DNA of 63,615 nucleotides from Kluyvera sichuanensis (GTDB taxonomy: Bacteria; Pseudomonadota; Gammaproteobacteria; Enterobacterales; Enterobacteriaceae), in assembly GCF_014218705.1 (NCBI RefSeq), contig NZ_JABBJF010000028.1, positions 1 through 63,615 on the forward strand, given 5' to 3'. Every line of letters starts with the position of its first letter. Position 1 is the stretch's first letter. Below, piece by piece: positions 7,725-14,540 of this stretch. The position numbers and the translations under genes were made by a program. Below the pieces are notes generated by a model. It worked only from the letters and a program-made list of their open reading frames with translations. It ran no database searches and was not told where the DNA came from.

Positions 7725-8264
7725 ATGAGCTACATTCAGACATTATCCGGTAAAAAATTTAACTACCAGAACGCCACTATCGACGATATCGACACCGAAG
7801 ATATCGCAACCGCCCTCTCCCACATTTGCCGCTTTGCCGGGCACCTGCCGGAGTTCTATAGCGTGGCCCAGCACTCTGTACTGGTAAGCCAGATTGTCCC
7901 GCCAGAATTCGCCTTTGAAGCGCTGATGCACGATGCAGCAGAGGCATATTGCCAGGATATCCCGGCACCACTGAAATCCCTGCTGCCAGATTATCGCCGT
8001 ATCGAAACGCATGTTGATGGTCTGATCCGCTTCAAATACGGCATCCCGCTTGAACAAGCCTCCGTCGTGAAATATGCGGATCTAGTACTGCTGGCCACCG
8101 AACGCCGTGATCTGGAAATCGACGACGGGTCGAAGTGGGACATTCTGGAGGGTATCCCATGCTCCGACATCATTCAGGTGATACCGCTTCGCCCAGGCCA
8201 GGCTTATGGCCTCTTCATGAACCGCTTCAACGAGTTGATGGAGATCCGCAAATGCGCCGCCTGA
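7725..8264 (+). CDS. yfdR: YfdR-like HD-domain 5'-nucleotidase
   Basis: 179 residues from the ATG at 7725, chosen because a GGAG lies 8 nt upstream and the protein then aligns with YfdR of CPS-53 from its first residue. The HD-domain metal ligands are visible: His33 in LSHICRFAGH, the His69-Asp70 pair in EALMHDAAEAY, and a later Asp in VVKYADLVLLATERRD. YfdR-type enzymes are related to the YfbR deoxynucleotidases and probably hydrolyse deoxynucleoside monophosphates, affecting nucleotide pools and host replication start. A 38-codon GTG frame (7635-7751) overlaps the start but is not well supported. Confidence 0.85.
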   Translation: MSYIQTLSGKKFNYQNATIDDIDTEDIATALSHICRFAGHLPEFYSVAQHSVLVSQIVPPEFAFEALMHDAAEAYCQDIPAPLKSLLPDYRRIETHVDGLIRFKYGIPLEQASVVKYADLVLLATERRDLEIDDGSKWDILEGIPCSDIIQVIPLRPGQAYGLFMNRFNELMEIRKCAA

Positions 8265-8452
8265 AAGTAAAAGAACTCGTGGCTGAAGCGCATGCATCAG
8301 TTGCAGAACTGCCACCAGCACAAGGTCAGGTTATGCGTGAAGTAGCCTGCCGCCTTGATACAACATTCGTGGCATTGACTGAGGCTATGGATCAACTGGT
8401 GACAGCGAGAGCCGAATTGGAACAACTCCGGCAAGGAGCCGAGAATGAGTAA
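8252..8452 (+). CDS. Small coiled-coil phage protein, YfdS-like position
   Basis: A 66-residue, mostly helical protein beginning at the ATG at 8252, which overlaps the 3' end of yfdR by 13 bp. It contains LVAEAHASVAELPPAQGQVM and a heptad-like C-terminus (VALTEAMDQLVTARAELEQL), suggesting a short coiled coil. In CPS-53 the equivalent position is yfdS. The end overlaps the next gene. Function unknown. Confidence 0.6.
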   Translation: MRRLKVKELVAEAHASVAELPPAQGQVMREVACRLDTTFVALTEAMDQLVTARAELEQLRQGAENE

Positions 8453-8789
8453 AGTTACTTTCGTTGTGGACTATGAAGATGGGAAAGAACCAGCGGTTCA
8501 CGCAGGCATGGTCATACTTGGCGGCAGACTTACTGCCTTTTCATCTAGTGACTCGCTGAAGAATAAGTCATTCTCCGTTAATGACTGCCTTCCATCTCCG
8601 AATGATACGGTCCTAATTTTCGATGCTAACGGCGAGGGGTGGCTGATTGGCTGGCGATCGATGTGGATGACATGGGGACAGAAGGAAACAGGCCAGTGGC
8701 AATGGACATTGCAGAACGGCGATATCGATAACGATGATGTTGAAATCACTCACTGGGCACCAATGCCTGAAGAACCGGAGGCCCAATGA
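8445..8789 (+). CDS. DUF551-containing phage protein
   Basis: 114 residues. The C-terminal ~65 residues have the DUF551 pattern: NDCLPSPNDTVLIFDANGEG, then a Trp-rich stretch (WLIGWRSMWMTW), then ITHWAPMPEEPE. Such domains are small beta-rich units common in lambdoid early operons (Ea-type genes) with no known activity. The first 45 residues (VDYEDGKEPAVHAGMVILGG) are not part of the domain and may be specific to this phage. Overlaps both neighbours by a few bases. Confidence 0.7.
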   Translation: MSKVTFVVDYEDGKEPAVHAGMVILGGRLTAFSSSDSLKNKSFSVNDCLPSPNDTVLIFDANGEGWLIGWRSMWMTWGQKETGQWQWTLQNGDIDNDDVEITHWAPMPEEPEAQ

Positions 8790-9367
8790 ACGATATCACC
8801 GCACTGATGGCGACCATGAAAGCGGCAGCAGAGAAAGCGAAACATGCCGGTGAAGCGCCGGTCATGGACTTCTACACGCGAATTGATGCCCTCAATGAAT
8901 TCCAGTTAGCAGCTTGTCCAGACAACGTCCTGGTGCTGGTAGAGGCGCTGGAAGCCAGGCAGCCGCACCACAACGGCATGATGCAGCTTTCTAACGAACT
9001 GGTGATGGCGAAGCTGCGCATGGTCGAGCAGGGGTTAAAGCGTATTCAGGAGTCCCGCGCCGTCACCGCGTCTCATAGCGATTACTTTGCCTCTCTGGTA
9101 GCAATGGCTCGTGTATCAGCAGACAAAGCCATGCGGAAGTTTCCACAGCCGAACTACGTGCTCCTGAAGGTTGCGGAGGAAGCTGGCGAGGTCGTGCAGG
9201 CCGGGGTCCATTATGCAGAGAAACGGATGGAGTGGCAGCAGGTAGAGGGCGAGATTGTCCAGCTGTTGGCAATGCTGATTCGCCTAGTGACCGAGGGAGA
9301 CCAGATTAATGGCATCACTCCTCCGGCCGCTGGCATCCAGGTTGTCGAAGGAGCGCAAACAGAATGA
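8786..9367 (+). CDS. Phage protein with C-terminal MazG-like domain
   Basis: 193 residues in two parts. Residues ~1-95 (ALNEFQLAACPDNVLVLVEAL, then a helical region) resemble the N-terminal part of Ea22-type early proteins. Residues ~105-175 resemble a MazG-type nucleoside triphosphate pyrophosphohydrolase helix bundle: NYVLLKVAEEAGEVVQAG followed by VEGEIVQLLAMLIRLV, with EExGE and ExxQ acidic positions for Mg2+ binding. Possible role: cleansing or shifting nucleotide pools during phage growth, as also suggested by the HD enzyme upstream. ATGA overlap with the next small gene. Confidence 0.6.
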   Translation: MNDITALMATMKAAAEKAKHAGEAPVMDFYTRIDALNEFQLAACPDNVLVLVEALEARQPHHNGMMQLSNELVMAKLRMVEQGLKRIQESRAVTASHSDYFASLVAMARVSADKAMRKFPQPNYVLLKVAEEAGEVVQAGVHYAEKRMEWQQVEGEIVQLLAMLIRLVTEGDQINGITPPAAGIQVVEGAQTE

Positions 9368-9486
9368 GAGAGGCAATAGAAATCCTACGTCGCAAAGCGG
9401 AGGAACAGCAAAAGCGTGGTCATGTAGCAGCAGCTACGGCCCTTAATTACGCAGCATCTGAATTAGAGCGGGAGCTACGAAAATGA
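9364..9486 (+). CDS. Short phage gene, 40 codons
   Basis: A tiny frame bracketed by ATGA overlaps on both sides (ATG at 9364 on the TGA of the MazG-like gene; its TGA at 9484-9486 on the ATG of the next gene). The product is helical and basic-acidic (REAIEILRRKAEEQQKRGH, then ALNYAASELERELRK). The exact tiling with its neighbours is strong evidence that it is translated. Function unknown. Confidence 0.6.
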   Translation: MREAIEILRRKAEEQQKRGHVAAATALNYAASELERELRK

Positions 9487-9884
9487 CAAATAACCAGCTG
9501 CCAGAATGGCGCCAGGCGCTGAATACAGCCGTAGAAAACTATCAATCCACTCGCTCCTGGTATGAAGAAAATCAGGACAGCCCATCAGCCGAACAGGATA
9601 TGGGTGCGGCGGCGGGTGAGATTGATAAAATACTGAAACAGTATGGGGTGCTCATCGTATTAAGTTTGCTGGATGAGCTAGGCGATCTTCAGGAACACCA
9701 GAAAGCAGCGGAGCCGGAATTGAAGCCCGCAAATCTGGTTAATAAGTTCTACGAACGTTACCCCGTTGCATCATTCAAGGGTGATACCGAGCGCGCCAGT
9801 GCGCTGGGGTATTTCATGGCTGGTGCTGAGCTTCAGTGCTTTGGTGAATTTGTTAAATACGAGGATTTGTGCAGCGATGAATAA
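9483..9884 (+). CDS. Uncharacterised phage protein
   Basis: 133 residues, mostly helical, acidic, no signal peptide or membrane segment. An Asp/Glu-rich first half (TRSWYEENQDSPSAEQDMGA) leads to a central helix (VLIVLSLLDELGDLQEHQKA) and a C-terminal part with FYERYPVASF and LGYFMAGAELQCF. I do not recognise a characterised family. It overlaps the exonuclease gene by 8 bp and is part of the same operon. Confidence 0.65.
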   Translation: MTNNQLPEWRQALNTAVENYQSTRSWYEENQDSPSAEQDMGAAAGEIDKILKQYGVLIVLSLLDELGDLQEHQKAAEPELKPANLVNKFYERYPVASFKGDTERASALGYFMAGAELQCFGEFVKYEDLCSDE

Positions 9885-10446
9885 CCATTTAATGATCGAC
9901 CTTGAAACTATGGGCACCAAACCAAACGCCGCAATCGTCGCTATTGGCGCTGTATTCTTCGACCCGCAAAGTGGGGAATTAGGGCAGGAATTTTACACCG
10001 CGGTGAACCTCGCCAGCGCAATGGAGCAAGGTGCCTTACCGGATGGCGACACCATCATCTGGTGGTTGAAACAAAGCCCTGAAGCTCGCTCTGCAATTTG
10101 CGTTGATAACGCTCTGCCGGTCGCCGCGGCTCTTTCTGAGTTGAGTCACTTCATTAATCGCAATGCGGATCCGGAATTCCTGAAGGTGTGGGGCAATGGT
10201 GCCACATTCGACAACACCATACTGCGTAGCGCCTACGAGCGCGCTGGCCAGCCTTGTCCCTGGAAGTATTGGAATGATAGTGACGTGCGCACCATCGTGT
10301 TAATGGGCCGCCAGATAGGTTTCGATCCTAAGCGAGAAATGCCGTTTGATGGCGTCGTTCACAACGCTCTTGCTGATGCCCGGCACCAAGCCAGGTATGT
10401 TTCGGCAATCTGGCAAAAACTCATCCCAGCCACCAGCAAACACTAA
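9877..10446 (+). CDS. 3'-5' exonuclease, DEDDh family
   Basis: 189 residues from the ATG at 9877 (the frame is open further upstream, but that part overlies the preceding gene). Exonuclease motifs are Asp8 and Glu10 in MIDLETMG, an Asp in GNGATFDNTILR, and the final HNALADARHQA with His and Asp. This is the DEDDh layout of phage exodeoxyribonuclease VIII-like and RNase T-like enzymes. In lambdoid phages the equivalent gene sits near xis and degrades DNA or RNA 3' ends. Followed by a short hairpin region before xis. Confidence 0.8.
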   Translation: MNNHLMIDLETMGTKPNAAIVAIGAVFFDPQSGELGQEFYTAVNLASAMEQGALPDGDTIIWWLKQSPEARSAICVDNALPVAAALSELSHFINRNADPEFLKVWGNGATFDNTILRSAYERAGQPCPWKYWNDSDVRTIVLMGRQIGFDPKREMPFDGVVHNALADARHQARYVSAIWQKLIPATSKH

Positions 10447-10487
10447 ATATTCCACCGGGTGCAGCCGGTTTATTTGGAGAAATAATT

Positions 10488-10724
10488 ATGACCAATGTTA
10501 TCCAACTCGCCCCGAATGAGTGGGTTTGCGAGAGCGTTCTTATCGCGGTCACCGGGCTTAAGCCTGGAACCATCCTTAGAGCCAGAAAAGAATGCTGGCT
10601 GGTTGGTCGGGAGTATATCCACGTGTCCCCTGACGGAAGCCCAAAGCCGTCCAGCGAGTGTATGTACAACAGAAAAGCAGTTGATTCATGGGTCGCATCA
10701 CTGAGAAACAAGCAACCAGGGTGA
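10488..10724 (+). CDS. xis: Excisionase (DUF1233 family)
   Basis: A 78-residue protein with NEWVCESVLIAVTGLKPGTI, RARKECWLVGREYIHVS and CMYNRKAVDSWV, the pattern of the DUF1233 excisionase group (a small winged-helix DNA-binding protein). It lies immediately ahead of the integrase and is expected to direct excision by binding the attachment site arm. GGAG ribosome site 9 nt upstream. Confidence 0.8.
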   Translation: MTNVIQLAPNEWVCESVLIAVTGLKPGTILRARKECWLVGREYIHVSPDGSPKPSSECMYNRKAVDSWVASLRNKQPG

Positions 10725-10779
10725 TTTAACACCATGAAAAAGGTAAGCTCACATCGCTCTTGGGCGTCTGGAGGAATCA

Positions 10780-12072
10780 ATGGATAAAGTCACATATCCA
10801 ACAGGCGTCGAAAACCACGGTGGCACATTACGCATCTGGTTTAACTATAAAGGTAAGCGTGTCAGGGAAAGTCTCGGTGTCCCTGACACCATTAAGAATA
10901 GGAAGTTGGCTGGCGAACTGCGCGCCTCCGTCATTTTCTCTATTCGCATGGGTAATTTTGATTATGCTGCGCGGTTCCCTGAATCACCGAATCTGGATCA
11001 ATTCGGGATCGCCAGTAAAGAAATAACAGTTGCGCAGCTGGTGAAGAAGTGGCTTTCACTGAAGGAAATGGAGATAGCCAGCCGAACCCTAAACAGCTAT
11101 GAATCCGTAATGGATAATATGCTGAAAATGTTGGGCCCAAATAAATTAGCCTCTTCGATTACTCAGGAAGATATTCTTTTCATTAGAAAGGAATTGCTAA
11201 CCGGCTATCAAACACCTGGCGGCGGGAGAAAAACCATTGTTAAGGGCCGCAGTGTTACGACAGTAAACCAATACCTGGCGATAACATCCGGAGTATTCAA
11301 GTTCGCTGTTGATAATGGTTATATCGGCCAGAATCCTTTCACTGGTGTTTCTCATCTGAAAAAGTCACGGCAGCCACCGGATCCTTTAAGCAGAGACGAG
11401 TTTATCCGGTTGATTGATGCTTGCCACCAGCGGCAGCTGAAAAACATCTGGGTGCTGGCGGTGTACACAGGCCTCAGACACGGCGAAATTTGCGCGCTGG
11501 CCTGGGAGGATATCGACCTGAAAGAAGGGACGTTGATAGTGCGCAGGAACCGCACCAAGCTGAAAGAGTTCACCCTGCCAAAGACTTTGGCGAGTACTGA
11601 CAGGGTGGTTCATCTTATTCAGCCGGTTATCGACGTGCTAAAGGATCAGGCTGAACTGACACGGCTTGGAAAGCAGCACCAGATAAAGGTGATGACGAGA
11701 GAATACGGGCGTAGTGTCAACCATTCCTGTACCTTCGTCTTCAGCCCACTGGTTGCAGATAAATCACGTCGAGCTGGGTATTGCTACTCGACGAATTCTA
11801 TCAACAAAACATGGGACGCAGCAATGAAACGGGCGGGGCTCCGACATCGTAAAGCATACCAGTCTCGACACACTTACGCGTGTTGGTCACTGGCCGCTGG
11901 TGCAAACCCAAACTTCATTGCAAACCAAATGGGTCACGCAGACGCCCAGATGGTATTCAGGGTATATGGCGCATGGATGCCTGACAGCAACGCCCTGCAG
12001 GTGGAGATGCTAAACAGGCAACTTTCTGAATATGTCCCAACGGTGTCCCAAACTAGGGTAGTGGCTGGTTAG
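10780..12072 (+). CDS. int: Prophage integrase, tyrosine recombinase
   Basis: 430 residues. The N-terminal arm-binding domain (DUF3596-like, LRIWFNYKGKRVRESLGVP) is at 1-70, the core-binding domain at ~80-190 (VAQLVKKWLSLKE) and the catalytic domain at ~200-400. Catalytic residues are Arg233 (TGLRHGE), Arg363-His364 (YQSRHTYA, where the usual first His is Tyr), His386 (GHADAQ) and the nucleophile Tyr396 (VYGAW). The gene points outward toward fliY and ends 86 bp from its 3' end, so the right attachment site should be in the gap. A 17-codon ORF (10731-10784) overlaps the start. Confidence 0.93.
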   Translation: MDKVTYPTGVENHGGTLRIWFNYKGKRVRESLGVPDTIKNRKLAGELRASVIFSIRMGNFDYAARFPESPNLDQFGIASKEITVAQLVKKWLSLKEMEIASRTLNSYESVMDNMLKMLGPNKLASSITQEDILFIRKELLTGYQTPGGGRKTIVKGRSVTTVNQYLAITSGVFKFAVDNGYIGQNPFTGVSHLKKSRQPPDPLSRDEFIRLIDACHQRQLKNIWVLAVYTGLRHGEICALAWEDIDLKEGTLIVRRNRTKLKEFTLPKTLASTDRVVHLIQPVIDVLKDQAELTRLGKQHQIKVMTREYGRSVNHSCTFVFSPLVADKSRRAGYCYSTNSINKTWDAAMKRAGLRHRKAYQSRHTYACWSLAAGANPNFIANQMGHADAQMVFRVYGAWMPDSNALQVEMLNRQLSEYVPTVSQTRVVAG

Positions 12073-12093
12073 CATTATGCAAATCAGGTAGTT

Positions 12094-12146
12094 AAGTCGT
12101 TAGCGCGACTTAAATAAAAAAAGGCGCTCAATCAGCGCCTTTTTTA
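12094..12146. terminator. Terminator pair at the prophage-chromosome junction
   Basis: Two hairpins: AAGTCG-TTAGCG-CGACTT (12094-12111), then AGGCGCT-CAATC-AGCGCCT (12122-12140) flanked by an A-run and a T-run. The second is a bidirectional terminator for int and for fliY from the other side. The attachment core should lie within 12073-12160, but without the left end of the prophage the duplicated core cannot be identified. Confidence 0.8.
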
Positions 12147-12157
12147 AAGCATGACGA

Positions 12158-12958
12158 TTATTCTGTCACGTCTGCCCCGAACCATTTCTCAGACAGCGCT
12201 TTCAGGCTACCGTCTTTATGCATGGCATCGATGGCGCCATCAACCGCTTTCAGCAGGTCTTCGTTGCCTTTACGCAGCGCTACGCCAGATTCCTGACGGG
12301 AGAATGCGTCGCCCGCAACGGCCAGCGTATTGTTGGTTTTCTTCACCAGATCCAACGCCGCCAGGCGGTCAACCAGAATCGCGTTGATACGGCCTACGCG
12401 CAGGTCCTGGTATTTGGTTGGGTCATCGTCATAGGTGCGAATATCCACGCCCTGGACGTTTTTACGCAGCCACTCTTCGTAGTTGGTCCCCAGACCGACA
12501 CCGACTTTTTTGCCTTTCAGGTCAGCGGCGGTTTTGATGGTGTCTTCGCTCCCCTTTTTCACCAGCGCCTGGATACCGGAGATGGTGTACGGGGTGGAGA
12601 AGTCATATTTCTTCTGACGCTCCGGCGAAATGGTGACCTGGTTAATCACCACATCGATACGTTTTGAGTCCAGCGATGCCAGCATCCCATCCCACTTGGT
12701 CGGTTTGAGGTCTGCCTTCACACCCAGGTGTTTCGCCAGCTCGTTGGCAAACTCGACTTCAAAACCGGTCAGCTTACCGTCATCGCCCTGGAAACTGAAC
12801 GGAGGATAAGTGCCCTCCAGGCCAACGCGCAGCGTACCGCGCTCTTTAACCTGGTTTAATAAATTCTCTGCAGCAAACGCCTGCACGCTTGCCCCAGCGA
12901 CCAGCGCAACGGCCATAGCGCCCATCAGCGCCTGACGACCCAGAAACTTCAGCTTCAT
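12158..12958 (-). CDS. fliY: L-cystine periplasmic binding protein FliY/TcyJ
   Basis: 266 residues from the ATG at 12958 (GGGGG ribosome site 6-8 nt upstream). A signal peptide (MKLKFLGRQALMGAMAVALV, cleavage after AFA near residue 29) precedes a type 3 solute-binding domain with GTLRVGLEGTYPPFSFQ, GFEVEFANELAKHLG, and VVINQVTISPERQKKYDFS. It binds L-cystine in the periplasm and feeds the TcyLN ABC importer. The remaining transporter genes (dcyD, tcyL, tcyN in E. coli) would be on the other side of the prophage, so the prophage has separated fliY from them. Confidence 0.95.
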   Translation of the reverse strand: MKLKFLGRQALMGAMAVALVAGASVQAFAAENLLNQVKERGTLRVGLEGTYPPFSFQGDDGKLTGFEVEFANELAKHLGVKADLKPTKWDGMLASLDSKRIDVVINQVTISPERQKKYDFSTPYTISGIQALVKKGSEDTIKTAADLKGKKVGVGLGTNYEEWLRKNVQGVDIRTYDDDPTKYQDLRVGRINAILVDRLAALDLVKKTNNTLAVAGDAFSRQESGVALRKGNEDLLKAVDGAIDAMHKDGSLKALSEKWFGADVTE

Positions 12959-13044
12959 TATACCCCCGAAAAGCATCATTTTTTTCGTAGTGTAAGCCGT
13001 TCATCATCAATGACAAACAACCATGAGCTACATCTTATTCCAAT

Positions 13045-13590
13045 TTAATATATATCAGAGGTTTCACAGTCTGCGAAATTTTGCTCGCTGTTTAGCGGTA
13101 AGTGGCGCTGAAAACGCAGGTACTTACGCAGGGCAATACGATAATTGTTGGTGCTGGTATCCGGCAGCCAGGCTTCGAGCTTCTCATCCGCATGACGCTC
13201 ATGCAGCAGCGCGCGCGGGACGTCATTGTCGACGAAGTGATTGCCCAGCCGACGCAGGCGTACGACGTACTCACGTACGGTGCCCGCGCTCATGTCGGTT
13301 TGTTCGAGGAGGTATTGTTTGAAGCCGATGATATTGAAGAACGCACTCTGCTCCTTGCAGTGCAGATCGCCGCAGAAGCGGCACAGCGCGGACCAGGCGC
13401 TACGCTCCTGCTGCCAGGCGCTGTCGTCCATTAGCGTATCCAGACGGGAGATGGCGATTTTATTCACGATCACCCCCTGACGCACTAAGGTGATACGATC
13501 GAGCAGCTTATGACAGTGGGCGCAATGCGTTTCGCTGTGTTTAAAGTCTTTGAGATAGCGGCTTAATGGCCGTCTTTTTACCTGCATCAT
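13045..13590 (-). CDS. fliZ: Flagellar regulator FliZ
   Basis: 181 residues (E. coli FliZ is 183), with the characteristic RRPLSRYLKDFKHS start, a CAHC...CRFCGDLHC cysteine-rich region (~23-73) and a VREYVVRLRRLGNHF region that contains the DNA-contacting arginine. FliZ is an RpoS antagonist that binds sigma-S-like promoters and post-translationally activates FlhDC. It sits 66 bp downstream of fliA and is expected in the fliAZY operon. Confidence 0.95.
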   Translation of the reverse strand: MMQVKRRPLSRYLKDFKHSETHCAHCHKLLDRITLVRQGVIVNKIAISRLDTLMDDSAWQQERSAWSALCRFCGDLHCKEQSAFFNIIGFKQYLLEQTDMSAGTVREYVVRLRRLGNHFVDNDVPRALLHERHADEKLEAWLPDTSTNNYRIALRKYLRFQRHLPLNSEQNFADCETSDIY

Positions 13591-13656
13591 TATGATAACT
13601 CCGGGTTCTCATTACATAATGCGGCATTTTTGGCGCTAACGTGACGTTACTCCAAG

Positions 13657-14376
13657 CTACGATTTACCCAGTTTAATGCGCAGACGCTTAATGGCCTGGC
13701 TGTGCAGTTGGCTGACGCGCGACTCCCCGACTTCCAGAACCGCGCCGATCTCTTTGAGGTTCAGCTCTTCCTGGTAATAGAGTGTTAACACCAACTTCTC
13801 ACGCTCCGGCAGGGCCTCGATGGCCTCCATCACGCGATGGCGAAGATCGCCTTCCAGTAGTTGATGCAGTGGGTTTTCGTGTTGATTCTCTTCCGTCACC
13901 AGCTCGATGCTGTCGCCGTATTCTTCTCGCCATTCATCATAGGAGAAGAGCTGGCTGTTATTGGTATCCAGCAGCACCTGACGGTATTCTTCAATCGCGA
14001 TCCCCAGCCGCTGCGCGACTTCGGTTTCGGTCGCGTTTCGTCCCAGTTCCTGCTCCAGCTGTCCTAACGTTTGCGCAACTTCACGCGCGTTCCGCCGGAC
14101 GCTACGCGGCACCCAATCACGGCTGCGTAATTCGTCCAGCATCGCCCCACGGATGCGTTGCACTGCGTAAGTCGTAAATGCCGTACCTTGCAGAGCGTCA
14201 TAGCGTTCAACTGCGTTCAATAAGCCGATACCGCCCGCCTGGAGCAGATCGTCCAGTTCCACGCTCGCCGGCAAACGCACCTGAAGGCGCAATGCTTCGT
14301 GACGCACCAGCGGCACATAGCGTTGCCATAGCGAGTGTTTATCCATTACACCTTCAGCGGTATACATTGAATTCAC
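13657..14376 (-). CDS. fliA: Flagellar sigma factor FliA (sigma 28)
   Basis: 239 residues from the GTG at 14376; this start gives the E. coli-like VNSMYTAEGVMDKHSLWQRY. All sigma regions are visible: region 2 (LDDLLQAGGIGLLNAVERYD, AFTTYAVQRIRGAMLDELRS), region 3 (VAQTLGQLEQELGRNATETE) and region 4 (REKLVLTLYYQEELNLKEIG, SRVSQLHSQAIKRLR). It directs RNA polymerase to late flagellar promoters such as those seen here for fliC and fliD and is held inactive by FlgM until the hook is complete. Confidence 0.96.
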   Translation of the reverse strand: MNSMYTAEGVMDKHSLWQRYVPLVRHEALRLQVRLPASVELDDLLQAGGIGLLNAVERYDALQGTAFTTYAVQRIRGAMLDELRSRDWVPRSVRRNAREVAQTLGQLEQELGRNATETEVAQRLGIAIEEYRQVLLDTNNSQLFSYDEWREEYGDSIELVTEENQHENPLHQLLEGDLRHRVMEAIEALPEREKLVLTLYYQEELNLKEIGAVLEVGESRVSQLHSQAIKRLRIKLGKS

Positions 14377-14402
14377 GATAAACAGCCCTGCATTAATATG
14401 AG

Positions 14403-14410
14403 TTATCGGC
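14403..14410 (-). promoter_or_regulatory. GCCGATAA element upstream of fliA
   Basis: The minus strand has GCCGATAA ending 27 nt before the fliA GTG, a perfect sigma-28 -10 element. The expected -35 (TAAA at 15 bp spacing) is not well conserved here, so this may be a weak autoregulatory promoter. Confidence 0.45.
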
Positions 14411-14499
14411 ACGATTATCCGTTTCTATAGCCGTTTTAATCGATGGAACAGTGGGAGAAATGTGGGGTTATTTGCGGAGTAAGTGAAATTTCAGCAACA

Positions 14500-14526
14500 A
14501 AAAAACCCCGCCGAGGCGGGGTTGGT
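14500..14526 (-). terminator. fliC terminator
   Basis: On the minus strand AACCCCGCCTCGGCGGGGTT followed by a run of T (A-run 14500-14506 on the plus strand), 15 nt after the fliC stop. Confidence 0.9.
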
Positions 14527-14540
14527 CAGGTTGAGAGCGA

